From contig NZ_VIWT01000001.1 in NCBI RefSeq assembly GCF_007829815.1, positions 3,495,501-3,559,500 of the forward strand: DNA of 64,000 nt. Direction: 5' to 3'. The notes under the pieces were generated by a model. The model did no database searches. It had not been told where the DNA came from and worked only from the letters and a program-made list of their open reading frames with translations. The stretch is from Kitasatospora viridis. GTDB lineage: Bacteria > Actinomycetota > Actinomycetes > Streptomycetales > Streptomycetaceae. A program made the translations under genes and the position numbers. Shown here piece after piece: positions 23,997-34,005 of this stretch. How positions within the stretch are numbered: the stretch's first letter is position 1; the number at the start of each line of letters is the position of its first letter.

Positions 23997-25088
23997 TCAG
24001 CTACAGGTGCTGAACGTCGGGCTGGTGTTGGCGACGTAGACGGTCGCGCCGCCGCTCGGGTCGGAGGCGAGCGGGACGGACACGGTGTCGGCGGCGGTCC
24101 ACGGGAAGCCCTGGGCGTCGAAGGTCCAGGTGCCGGTCACCTTCTTGGCCAGCTCGGACAGCGTCACCCAGCCGTACTGCTGGCTGGGCACGGGCACCGA
24201 CACCTGGTTGTTGACGGTGCTGGAGCCGTTCCACACGGAGGTCGCCGTGACCGAGAGGGTGGTGGAGATCTTGGCGGTCAGGCCGAGCAGCGTGCCGATG
24301 TCGAGCTGCTCCGAGACGGTCGAGCTGAGCGTGTCCGACCAGCCGGTCATCTGGCTCACCCCGAAGGTCTGGTTGATCGGCCCGCTGGTGTTGTTGAACC
24401 AGACCGAGGAGACGCAGATCTTCGGCAGCGGCGCCGCCGGAGCCTCGCTCGTCTCGGACCAGGTGCAGCTGGCGGTGTTCTTCTGGCAGGCCGCCGCGGC
24501 GTGCGCCACCGCGAGGTCATGGGCCTGCGGGGGAGCGGTCCACAGCTGGTTGATGGTGCCGTTGCAGCTGTAGGCGTCGGTCCACGCGTCGTCGTACTGG
24601 GCGCCCTGCAGCAGGTCGAGGCAGTTGTTGTCGCCTTCGTGGCGGATCATGTAGCCCGTCCCGCCGTTCGCGGCCGGCTGGAAGTACCACTTCTGGCTCG
24701 CCTGCCCCGCGCAGGTGTTCTGCTGCGTCGGCAGCCACCCGATGTCGATGCACTTGCCGGTGTCGTTGTTGACGATGTTGAACGAGGAGTCGGACTGGTC
24801 GACGGCCAGGTGCCAGTTCTCGTGGTATCCGGGCGCCGAGTTGGTGACGATGTAGACGCCGTCGGTGGTGTTGCCGTTCTGCGCGTCCAGGTAGCGCCCG
24901 TTGCTCAGCGACTGGAACTGGATGCAGGTGGTCGGGTCGGTACAGCTCGTGGTGGCGGCGGGGTTCGCGGCGTGCGCCGGAGCGGTCGCCAGCGGCGAGC
25001 TGAGCAGGCCGAGGGCCAGCCCGAACACCGCGAAGAGGACGGCGAGGAACCGTAACTGCTGGGCCTTGCGGCCCGGGAGGAGCGTCAT
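23997..25088 (-). CDS. Secreted ricin-type beta-trefoil lectin with possible pore-forming domain
   Basis: The product has 363 residues from the ATG at 25088 (AAGGAAG upstream). A signal peptide ends at about residue 40 (ATAPAHAANP). Residues 47-190 form a ricin-B beta-trefoil (GRYLDAQNG, GKCIDIGW, NCLDLLQGA with QxW-like WHLAV, KWYFQ, QLWTAP). The last 150 residues are Ser/Thr-rich alternating strands (QTFGVSQMTGWSDTLSST, KISTTLSVTATSVWNGSS, VPVPSQQYGWVTL), the strand pattern of aerolysin/ETX-MTX2 pore-forming proteins. Binding of glycans with membrane insertion is therefore possible but inferred. Confidence 0.8.
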   Translation of the reverse strand: MTLLPGRKAQQLRFLAVLFAVFGLALGLLSSPLATAPAHAANPAATTSCTDPTTCIQFQSLSNGRYLDAQNGNTTDGVYIVTNSAPGYHENWHLAVDQSDSSFNIVNNDTGKCIDIGWLPTQQNTCAGQASQKWYFQPAANGGTGYMIRHEGDNNCLDLLQGAQYDDAWTDAYSCNGTINQLWTAPPQAHDLAVAHAAAACQKNTASCTWSETSEAPAAPLPKICVSSVWFNNTSGPINQTFGVSQMTGWSDTLSSTVSEQLDIGTLLGLTAKISTTLSVTATSVWNGSSTVNNQVSVPVPSQQYGWVTLSELAKKVTGTWTFDAQGFPWTAADTVSVPLASDPSGGATVYVANTSPTFSTCS

Positions 25089-25236
25089 CGATGGACTTCC
25101 TTGTCTCGAAAACCGTTCTTGCCGTGCCATCTGACATGACCACGGCACTGCTGTCGAGGGACAGGTCACGGAACAGGTCACTTGTGACCGGTTGTCAGGA
25201 GTGGCACCTGGCCAGCGGATTCGAGGAAGTCGTACG

Positions 25237-25602
25237 GTGGATGACGTGGATGACTCGCGCGACCGGTTCGCCGTCTACGGTCCTGCGGCAGCGGTGCCCG
25301 AGGCGCCCGCGCTCCGGGCCTGGCACACGGCGGTGTCGATCGGGGACGGGCTGGCGCTGGTGACGACCGTGCGCTCGCACCCGTCGAACACCGATGCGCT
25401 GAACCGGACCTACCGGCCCGGCGAGATCAACTGGAACGGGAGCCCGCTGCGGCGGCTGTCGGCCGGCGGAGGCTCCAACGGCCGGGTCACCGAAAGCCAC
25501 GAGCTCTTCGAACTCCCGCCCGGCGACCTGCCGGAGGCGATCGAGCTGACCGTCCACACCACCGACGGCACGCCGCACACCACTCGCCTCCGGCGGCTGT
25601 AG
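25237..25602 (+). CDS. Hypothetical protein
   Basis: From the GTG at 25237 (GAGGAAG seven bases upstream) the product has 121 residues. It is soluble, with no membrane segment, and contains WHTAVSIGDGLALVTTVRSHP and INWNGSPLRRLSAGGGSNG, probably a small beta-rich fold. It is tail to tail with a DUF397 gene, one base apart. I do not recognise the family. Confidence 0.55.
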   Translation: MDDVDDSRDRFAVYGPAAAVPEAPALRAWHTAVSIGDGLALVTTVRSHPSNTDALNRTYRPGEINWNGSPLRRLSAGGGSNGRVTESHELFELPPGDLPEAIELTVHTTDGTPHTTRLRRL

Positions 25603-25603
25603 G

Positions 25604-25795
25604 TCACAGCAAGGGCGTTGTTGTGGACTGGAGTTCGGTCAGGAACGCTGACCAGGCGTCAGGAGTGAAGACGAGCGCCGGCCCGTCGGGGTCCTTGGAG
25701 TCCCGCACGGCGGGGTGGGCGAGGGCGACTTCGACGCAGTCGTTGGCGGTGCCACCGCTGTAGGAGGACTTGCGCCATTGAGTTCGGGGCATCAT
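25604..25795 (-). CDS. DUF397 domain protein
   Basis: This 63-residue protein has the full DUF397 pattern: WRKSSYSGGTANDCVEVA, VRDSKDPDGPAL, then a terminal WSAFLTEL helix. Such BldB-like small proteins occur in many copies in streptomycetes beside XRE regulators and are thought to counter or assist them. It follows a second DUF397 gene by 33 bp in the same direction. Confidence 0.9.
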   Translation of the reverse strand: MMPRTQWRKSSYSGGTANDCVEVALAHPAVRDSKDPDGPALVFTPDAWSAFLTELQSTTTPLL

Positions 25796-25828
25796 GGCGG
25801 CAGGGTACGAGCGGGGTGGGCGACGCGG

Positions 25829-26026
25829 CTAGAGGTCGCCGGCCTTCAGTGCGGAGACGAAGGATGACCAGGCGTCAGCGGCGAAGGTGAGGGCCGGGCC
25901 GTTGGGGTCCTTGGAGTCGCGAACCGGGAGCAAGCTCGTTAGGCCGTCTGCAACTTCGACGCAGTTGTTGCCCCCGGCGCCGCTGTAGCTCGACTTACGC
26001 CACGAGATGCCGTGGTCCGCGCTCAT
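25829..26026 (-). CDS. DUF397 domain protein
   Basis: This 65-residue DUF397 protein carries WRKSSYSGAGGNNCVEVADG and VRDSKDPNGPALTFAADAW. Its ATG overlaps the stop of the upstream XRE gene by 4 bases (ATGA), so the two are translationally coupled. It differs from the next DUF397 protein mainly by an insertion (LTSLLP) and at the C-terminus, so the pair probably arose by duplication. Confidence 0.92.
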   Translation of the reverse strand: MSADHGISWRKSSYSGAGGNNCVEVADGLTSLLPVRDSKDPNGPALTFAADAWSSFVSALKAGDL

Positions 26027-26859
26027 GTGCGTAGTCCCTTCGCGACTGACTTGACCAGCCCCAGGGACTCGTCGAAGGAATGTGCCCTGGCCGTAAGGAG
26101 ACTGTAGCGCATCTCAAGGTCAGCAACCGCGACTGGATCATCGATCAACTGGCCGTAGGAAGGGCCCTCCTGGTAAGCCACCGGAGGCGCATCCGCGAAT
26201 GCCATGAGCTTGAGGTTCCCCTCAAGGAGGGAGTGCGCCCCTGCGGAGAACGGCACCACCTGGAGCAGGATGGCGGACTCCTCGGACAGATGCACAAGGT
26301 GGTCAAGCTGTAGGGCCATTTCCTCGCGGCTGCCGATGATGCGTCGGATGGCCGCCTCGTCAATGGTGACCCACAACTTCGGCCTTGTTGCCCGCTCAGG
26401 GGCTGTGTAGATCTCGGAGCGAGCCATGCGCATGGCTACGAGGGCGTTAATCTCCCCCTTGGTGAGGAACGGGAAGGCTACTCGGTTCAGCTCCCTGGCG
26501 TAGCTCTCGGTCTGGAAGAGCCCTGGAATGACCTGCCCGCTGTACTCCGTGATCATCGTCGCCGACTTTTCCAACTCCGCAGCGGCTGCGAAGTAGTCGT
26601 CGTACGGCGAGTCGTTCTCCAGCCTCTTGCACATCCGGGCGAAGAGCCCGTTGGTCTTCAGCACCTCGTCAAGCTTCGCCGCCATCTCAGGTAGCGGCCG
26701 CCGCACGGCGTTCTCAAGTTGGCCGATGAACGAGCCGGTGCAGAACACCAGCTTGCCCAAATCCTGCTGGGTCAGCCCCATTTGCTCCCGGTGGAACTTC
26801 AACTCCGCGCCGAAGAACCGCCAGCCGAACTTCCACTGACCGAACCCGTTCTCCCTCAC
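26023..26859 (-). CDS. XRE-family HTH regulator with DUF5753 (Scr1/WhiJ type)
   Basis: The product has 278 residues. An N-terminal HTH (FGAELKFHREQMGLTQQDLGKLVFCTGSFIGQLENAVRRP in part as HREQMGLTQQDLGKLVFC) is followed by the DUF5753 domain (IPGLFQTESYARELNR, VTIDEAAIRRIIG, QLDHLVHLSE, VVPFSAGAH). GTG 26859 is chosen because GGAAGGGG lies eight bases upstream; the frame stays open beyond it. It is coupled to two DUF397 genes and divergent from an anti-sigma-type ATPase, the standard composition of the many WhiJ/AbaA-like regulatory sets in streptomycetes. Its target is unknown. Confidence 0.9.
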   Translation of the reverse strand: MRENGFGQWKFGWRFFGAELKFHREQMGLTQQDLGKLVFCTGSFIGQLENAVRRPLPEMAAKLDEVLKTNGLFARMCKRLENDSPYDDYFAAAAELEKSATMITEYSGQVIPGLFQTESYARELNRVAFPFLTKGEINALVAMRMARSEIYTAPERATRPKLWVTIDEAAIRRIIGSREEMALQLDHLVHLSEESAILLQVVPFSAGAHSLLEGNLKLMAFADAPPVAYQEGPSYGQLIDDPVAVADLEMRYSLLTARAHSFDESLGLVKSVAKGLRT

Positions 26860-26974
26860 CCCGGCCACCCCTTCCAACAACGTCCTCTGTTGCCCGTGCC
26901 CCCCTGGCGTGGCTCGCCCCCAACTCGCCATCGTGGAACCGCAAACCCCACTGTGCCCCGAGGGAGGCGCCCCC

Positions 26975-27409
26975 ATGTTCGAAGTCCCCGACAAACCACC
27001 CGGAGGAGTTGTCGTCCAGGACTGCTGGTTGCCCGCCAGCACCCGTTCCCCCGCCCACGCCCGCCGCGTCGTCCGTGACGTCCTCTCCCGCGTCAAGGGC
27101 GGCCAGCGGTTCGCCGAGCACGGATCGCTGCTGGTCACGGAGCTCGTCACCAACGCCGTCCTGCACGGCGCCAGGCGCGGCACCTTGATCTACCTCAGGG
27201 TAGTGCTCACCGACACGCTGCTCCTCGAAGTCCACGACATCGGCGCCGGCCTGCCCGTTCCCCGTGCGGACCTCCCGGCCGACGCCACCTGCGGGCGCGG
27301 CCTGTTGCTCGTCCAACGGCTCGCGCTGCGCTGGGGCTGCCGGCCCCGGGGTGAGGGCTACCTCGGGAAGGCGGTGTGGTGCGAGTGCGCTCCGGCGGAG
27401 GAGGCATAG
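26975..27409 (+). CDS. Anti-sigma-factor-like ATP-binding protein (HATPase_c_2)
   Basis: The product has 144 residues from the ATG at 26975 (GAGGGAGG upstream). It has GHKL boxes: LVTELVTNAVLHG, VHDIGAGLP and GRGLLLVQRLA, as in RsbW-type serine kinases without a partner domain. Divergent from the XRE/DUF397 set at 26023, with 115 bp between starts. The set probably acts in a partner-switch affecting development or secondary metabolism; which sigma factor is involved cannot be told. Confidence 0.88.
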   Translation: MFEVPDKPPGGVVVQDCWLPASTRSPAHARRVVRDVLSRVKGGQRFAEHGSLLVTELVTNAVLHGARRGTLIYLRVVLTDTLLLEVHDIGAGLPVPRADLPADATCGRGLLLVQRLALRWGCRPRGEGYLGKAVWCECAPAEEA

Positions 27410-27413
27410 CAAA

Positions 27414-27452
27414 GGCTGCGGCCCCGGTTCCACAGGAACCGGGGCCGCAGCC
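27414..27452. terminator. Strong stem-loop terminator
   Basis: Perfect 18-bp arms (27414-27431, 27435-27452) with an ACA loop lie between the ATPase stop and the convergent clpC stop. Confidence 0.88.
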
Positions 27453-27480
27453 GTCAACTCAAGCCGAGCGAGTCGACCTG

Positions 27481-29997
<2,517 letters not shown>

Positions 29998-30205
29998 CGT
30001 TAATCGCTCCTCAGAGCGGTCGGGCAGTTCGGGGACTGTCCCCGCCCTGTCCTTCCGCATGCTAGTCCCGCTCAGCGGCGCGGCCCACGTAGTTCCCCGT
30101 GCGGTGTGCACGGGATATCTGGCTGCGCGACCAGCCGACACCCTTCCCAACCTGGTGTTGGGAGACGGTGTTCCCGCCAGCGCGGCCGATGCACGTGTTC
30201 CCGCT

Positions 30206-30220
30206 ACGCCAATGGCGAAC
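30206..30220. promoter_or_regulatory. ClgR-like activator box upstream of clpC
   Basis: ACGCCAATGGCGAAC fits the core of the actinobacterial ClgR operator (as I recall it, WCGCYNANRGCGWWS), 209 bp before the clpC start. ClgR activates clp genes and is itself degraded by ClpCP. Confidence 0.55.
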
Positions 30221-30573
30221 ACGGCCCGGGCCGGAGCCCGGTGAACCACAGCGCCTACCGTCCCACCTGCATTCATACCGGAAATTCCGGCTGTTCTCGT
30301 GCAGTTTCCCCGGTGGCGTTGTTCGCCAGGCGAGAAGTCCGCCCGGCCGGGCCCCGGGTGACGGGGGTTCAGTGTGCGGCGGGCGGGGGCGGTGTGCCCC
30401 AGCCGTGGCCGGACGGCGGCCCGGTGGGGCCAACGGGGTGCTCCGGCGTGACCGTGCCGCTGGTCCAGCGTTGCACAGTCCGTGCGCGTTCCCCCGACCC
30501 CAGCCGACCGCCGGTGCTGCCCGACGCCCGCCGCCCGCCCCGCGGACGGAGCGGGCGGGTACGGCCACGGGGC

Positions 30574-30592
30574 GCGGGGGGAGACCCCCCGC
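30574..30592 (-). terminator. lsr2 terminator
   Basis: GCGGGGGG/CCCCCCGC, an 8-bp perfect stem with an AGA loop, lies 54 bp after the lsr2 stop. Confidence 0.75.
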
Positions 30593-30645
30593 ACCCCGTC
30601 GTGGGCGCCGGCCGGACCGGCCCTCGGCACGGTCGCGGCAGCAGC

Positions 30646-30999
30646 TCAGGAAGCGGCCTGGGCCGCCTCGTAGGCCTCGCGCACGTTGCTCGGCACGCGA
30701 CCGCGGTCGTTCACGGTGAAGCCGTTGTCCTTCGCCCACGTGCGGATCTTCGCCGTGTCCGCGCTGCCGGAGGCCGGGCGGGCGGCGGCACGCCCGCTGG
30801 TGCGGCGGGCGCTGGTGAGCCGGCCGCTCTGCTTGCGGCCCTTTTCGACGTACGGAGCGAGCAGGTTGCGCAGCTTCTCCGCGTTGCCGGACTTCAGGTC
30901 GATCTCGTAGGCAACGCCGTCGAGGGCGAACGTCACCGTCTCGTCCGCCGAACCGCCGTCGAGATCGTCTTCAAGAATGACCTGCACCCTCTGTGCCAC
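30646..30999 (-). CDS. lsr2: Nucleoid-associated silencer Lsr2
   Basis: The product has 117 residues. N-terminal oligomerisation domain (MAQRVQVILEDDLDGG, VTFALDGVAYEIDLKSGNA, EKLRNLLAPYVE) and C-terminal DNA-binding domain with IRTWAKDNGFTVNDRGRVP, whose RGR inserts in the AT-rich minor groove. A basic linker joins them. GTG 30999 follows AAGGGAG; an upstream extension to 31068 is not Lsr2-like. Lsr2 silences AT-rich and horizontally acquired DNA, including specialised-metabolite clusters. The bases just upstream (about 31020-31075) are strikingly AT-rich for this genome. Confidence 0.96.
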   Translation of the reverse strand: MAQRVQVILEDDLDGGSADETVTFALDGVAYEIDLKSGNAEKLRNLLAPYVEKGRKQSGRLTSARRTSGRAAARPASGSADTAKIRTWAKDNGFTVNDRGRVPSNVREAYEAAQAAS

Positions 31000-31127
31000 G
31001 GGACTCCCTTTCCGCTTAACGATCCAATGCCTTGAGGAAAGGAAACCGCCTTTTCTCGAAAAACACAAACCCCGGGCTGTTCGAGCGAGTGCGCCATGCG
31101 CGCCGCCGCAAGTCCGCGCGCCCCGGT

Positions 31128-31655
31128 TCAGAGGTGCAGCAGCATGCGGGAGTTGCCCAGGGTGTTGGGCTTCACCCGCTCCAGGTCGAGGAACTCCGCC
31201 ACTCCTTCGTCGTAGGAGCGAAGGAGTTCTTCATACACTTCCGTAGCGATGACGCCGGGGTCTGTCGTACCATCATCGGTTTCCCCGATCTCGACGAAGC
31301 CGTGTTTCGCGAAGAAGGGCACCTCGAACGTCAGGCAGAAAATCCGACGTACGCCCAACCAGCGCGCGGTCTGCAGCAGCTTCTCCAACAGGACGTGCCC
31401 GATCCCGTGACCGCGCACGACCGGATCGACCGCCAGGGTGCGGACCTCGGCGAGATCCTCCCACATCACGTGCAGCGCACCGCAGGCAACCACGCTGCCG
31501 TCGTCGTCGCGTTCGGCCACCCAGAACTCCTGGATGGATTCGAACAGTGTGACTGTGGGCTTGTCGAGCAGAATGCCGTCCTGCGAGTAGGCGTCGATGA
31601 GCCGCCGCACGGCCCGTACATCACTGGTCCGCGCCCGGCGGATGGTGACCTCCAT
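31128..31655 (-). CDS. GNAT amino-acid N-acetyltransferase (N-acetylglutamate synthase-like)
   Basis: The product has 175 residues. Acetyl-CoA binding motif A is VRGHGIGHVLLEKLL; the preceding LAEVRTLAVDP and following FAKHGFVEIG are typical of ArgA-type single-domain NAGS of actinobacteria, which make N-acetylglutamate for arginine synthesis. The ATG lies 6 bases after TAACGT (31662-31667) with no ribosome site, so the mRNA may be leaderless; that hexamer overlaps the stop of the upstream BlaI-type gene, so the gene could also be read through. Substrate is by analogy. Confidence 0.85.
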   Translation of the reverse strand: MEVTIRRARTSDVRAVRRLIDAYSQDGILLDKPTVTLFESIQEFWVAERDDDGSVVACGALHVMWEDLAEVRTLAVDPVVRGHGIGHVLLEKLLQTARWLGVRRIFCLTFEVPFFAKHGFVEIGETDDGTTDPGVIATEVYEELLRSYDEGVAEFLDLERVKPNTLGNSRMLLHL

Positions 31656-31664
31656 GGCGGGACG

Positions 31665-32045
31665 TTATCGCGTCGCCGGCGGCTCCTGGGGACCGGCCAC
31701 CCGCAGGGCGTCCGCCAGCGCCTCGCGCTGCGGGGCCGACATCATGCCGAAGAAGTGCACCAGCGCGGCGGCCGGATTGTCACTGGTCGCCCAGGCCTCG
31801 TGCATCAGCGCGGCGGTGTAGGCCTCACGGGTCGCCACCGGCGCATATCGATAGGCGCGGCCGTCGCGTTCCCGGCGCAGCCAGCCCTTTCGATAGAGCT
31901 TGTCGAGCACGGTCATCACGGTCGTGTAGGCGATTTCGCGATCGGACCGCAGATCGAGCAGCACCTCGCGAACCGTGACCGGGCGGTTCCACTCCCACAC
32001 CCGGGTCATCACGGCGTTCTCCAGTTCGCCCAGCGGCCGGACCAT
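31665..32045 (-). CDS. BlaI/MecI/CopY-family transcriptional regulator
   Basis: The 126-residue product starts MVRPLGELENAVMTRVWEW and carries REVLLDLRSDREIAYTTVMTVLDKLYRKGWLRR in part as IAYTTVMTVLDKLYRKGWL, the winged HTH of the BlaI group. The C-terminus is a dimerisation helix. The ATG lies 6 bases after TAAAGT (32052-32057) without a ribosome site, suggesting a leaderless mRNA. No BlaR-type protease is next to it, so the trigger and target are unknown. Confidence 0.9.
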   Translation of the reverse strand: MVRPLGELENAVMTRVWEWNRPVTVREVLLDLRSDREIAYTTVMTVLDKLYRKGWLRRERDGRAYRYAPVATREAYTAALMHEAWATSDNPAAALVHFFGMMSAPQREALADALRVAGPQEPPATR

Positions 32046-32125
32046 ATGACCACTTTAGGGATATTTGTCGGGTGAATGCCGAAGGCGCGGGGAGAACGGC
32101 GGGGGAGAACGGCGGGGAGAACGCC

Positions 32126-32165
32126 GCCGGGCCGCCCTCCCGGATGAACGGGAAGGCGGCCCGGC
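32126..32165 (-). terminator. Terminator after the small lysS-linked peptide gene
   Basis: 17-bp arms (32126-32142, 32149-32165) with one mismatch and a 6-nt loop lie 22 bp after the stop at 32187. Three head-to-tail GGGGAGAACGGC-like units precede it at about 32089-32124. Confidence 0.75.
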
Positions 32166-32186
32166 GCAGCGTGCAGGGGGAACGGA

Positions 32187-32348
32187 CTACTTCGCGGAGT
32201 CCGCCTGGGCGGCCCGCACCATCGCCTCGGCGGCGATGTCCTCCTTGCCCTTCTGGGAACCGCCCTGGCTGCGGATGATGGCCCGCACCAGGAAACCGAA
32301 GCCGATGGCCATCACCAGCGGCGGCACGATCGCACTCACGTACTGCAT
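32187..32348 (-). CDS. Small single-pass membrane protein
   Basis: A 53-residue protein begins MQYVSAIVPPLVMAIGFGFL at 32348, with AGGAG eight bases upstream, only 4 bases after the lysS stop. One hydrophobic helix (about residues 4-24) precedes a charged cytoplasmic tail (IIRSQGGSQKGKEDIAAEA). It is too short to be noticed by length filters. Its position in an operon with lysS and the clear ribosome site support it; the function is unknown. Confidence 0.75.
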   Translation of the reverse strand: MQYVSAIVPPLVMAIGFGFLVRAIIRSQGGSQKGKEDIAAEAMVRAAQADSAK

Positions 32349-32352
32349 CGGA

Positions 32353-33927
32353 TCACTCCTCCTCGGACTTGCCGGACTCGGTCTTGCCCTCCGGCTTCGC
32401 GGATTCCGGCTTCGTGACTTCCGGCTTCACCAGCGGGAAGAGCACCGTCTCGCGGATGTTCTTGCCGGTGAGCAGCATGATCAGGCGGTCGACCCCGAGG
32501 CCGAGCCCGCCGGTGGGCGGCATCGCGTACTCCAGCGCGCGCAGGAAGTCCTCGTCCACCTGCATCGCCTCGACGTCGCCGCCGGCCGCGAGCAGCGACT
32601 GCGCGGTCAGCCGGGCCCGCTGCTCGACCGGGTCGATCAGCTCGGAGTAGGCGGTGCCGATCTCGGTGCCGAAGATCACCAGGTCCCACTTCTCCGCCAC
32701 GCCCGCGATCGAGCGGTGCTGGCGGGTCAGCGGCGAGACCTCGGTCGGGTAGTCCTTCAGGAAGGTCGGGCGGACCGCGTTCTCCTCCAGCAGCCGCTCG
32801 ATCATCTCCAGCACGATCTGGCCGTGGCCCCACTCCTTCTCGTAGGGCACGCCGGCCGCGTCGCAGAGCTTGCGCAGCTCCTCCACCGAGGTGTCCGGGG
32901 TGACCTCGGAGCCGATCCGCTGCGAGATGCCCGGGTAGACGCTGATCTCCTCCCAGGGCTCGGCGAGGTCGATCTCGTGCTCCACGCCGTGCGGGTCGGT
33001 GCCGCGGACCACGGTGGTGCCCAGCGCGTCCCTGGCGGCGTTGATCACGATCGCCCGGATCAGCTCGGCCTGGGTGTTGTAGTCGCCGTACGCCTCGTAG
33101 GACTCCAGCGCGGTGAACTCCGGGTTGTGGGTCGCGTCGGCGCCCTCGTTGCGGAAGTTCCGGTTGATCTCGAAGACCTTCTCGGCCCCGCCGACCACCA
33201 GGCGCTTCAGGTAGAGCTCGGTGGCGATCCGCAGGTAGAGGTCGATGTCGTAGGCGTTGATGTGCGTGACGAACGGGCGGGCGTTCGCGCCGCCGTGGAT
33301 CGGCTGCAGCATCGGGGTCTCGACTTCGAGGTAGCCGCGCTCCTCGTAGGTGTTGCGGATCGAGCGCACCACCTTGGAGCGCAGCTGCAGCATCTCGCGC
33401 GCCTCGGGGTTGACGATCAGGTCCACGTACCGCTGGCGGACCCGGGCCTCCGGGTCGGTCAGGCCCTTGTGCTTGTCCGGCAGCGGGCGCAGGCACTTGG
33501 CGGTCAGCGCCCAGCTGTCCACCAGCACGCTCAGCTCACCGCGCTTTGAGGTGATCACCTCGCCCTCGACGCCCACCTGGTCGCCCAGGTCGATGTCGGT
33601 CTTCCAGGCCGCCAGCCGCTCCTCGCCCAGCTTGTCCAGGGAGAGCATCACCTGGAGGTCGCCCGAACCGTCCCGCAGGGTGGCGAAGCAGAGCTTGCCG
33701 CCGGTGCGCGAGAGCACCACCCGGCCGGTCACGCCGGCCCGCTCGCCGGTCGCGACGTCGGCCTCCAGGCCGGTGTGCTTCGCGCGCAGGTCGGCGATGG
33801 TGGTGGTCCGGGGGAAGCCGACCGGGTACGGATCGATGCCGGCTTCGCGCAGGCGGTCGAGCTTCTCGCGCCGGACGCGCATCTGCTCGGGGAGGTCATC
33901 GGTCGCGGGGGTGCTCTGAACGCTCAC
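32353..33927 (-). CDS. lysS: Lysyl-tRNA synthetase, class II
   Basis: The product has 524 residues. An N-terminal OB-fold tRNA-binding domain precedes the class II catalytic core with motif 2 EINRNFRNEGADATHNPEF and motif 3 GLGLGVDRLIMLLTGK. The C-terminal tail is rich in Lys/Glu. GTG 33927 is 6 bases after TACTCT (33934-33939), with no ribosome site, so translation probably starts on a leaderless mRNA. A small membrane peptide gene follows at once. Confidence 0.96.
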   Translation of the reverse strand: MSVQSTPATDDLPEQMRVRREKLDRLREAGIDPYPVGFPRTTTIADLRAKHTGLEADVATGERAGVTGRVVLSRTGGKLCFATLRDGSGDLQVMLSLDKLGEERLAAWKTDIDLGDQVGVEGEVITSKRGELSVLVDSWALTAKCLRPLPDKHKGLTDPEARVRQRYVDLIVNPEAREMLQLRSKVVRSIRNTYEERGYLEVETPMLQPIHGGANARPFVTHINAYDIDLYLRIATELYLKRLVVGGAEKVFEINRNFRNEGADATHNPEFTALESYEAYGDYNTQAELIRAIVINAARDALGTTVVRGTDPHGVEHEIDLAEPWEEISVYPGISQRIGSEVTPDTSVEELRKLCDAAGVPYEKEWGHGQIVLEMIERLLEENAVRPTFLKDYPTEVSPLTRQHRSIAGVAEKWDLVIFGTEIGTAYSELIDPVEQRARLTAQSLLAAGGDVEAMQVDEDFLRALEYAMPPTGGLGLGVDRLIMLLTGKNIRETVLFPLVKPEVTKPESAKPEGKTESGKSEEE

Positions 33928-33933
33928 CGCACC

Positions 33934-33939
33934 AGAGTA
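33934..33939 (-). promoter_or_regulatory. -10 hexamer of lysS (leaderless)
   Basis: TACTCT on the minus strand lies exactly 6 bases before the GTG start of lysS. A weak TGACGG at a spacing of 19 bp may be the -35. Confidence 0.5.
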
Positions 33940-33951
33940 GCGAGCAGAACG

Positions 33952-33993
33952 CGGGGCCCCGTCACCGGCCAGCGGCGCGGTGTCGGGGCCCCG
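33952..33993 (-). terminator. Terminator of the LAFTG gene, overlapping the lysS promoter
   Basis: 15-bp arms (33952-33966, 33979-33993) with one mismatch form a strong hairpin 13 bp after the stop at 34006. Confidence 0.75.
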
Positions 33994-34005
33994 GAGGGAG
34001 TCGGC

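Larger units (their letters stand above)
29998..30645. other. Long intergenic region upstream of clpC
   Basis: These 648 bp separate clpC from lsr2 (same strand). They hold the lsr2 terminator (30574-30592), a ClgR-like box (30206-30220), two copies of GTGTTCCCGC (30168-30177, 30195-30204), and two small hairpins in the presumed clpC leader (30096-30114, stem CCCGTGC/GCACGGG; 30145-30163, stem TCCCAAC/GTTGGGA). No gene is visible. Confidence 0.6.
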
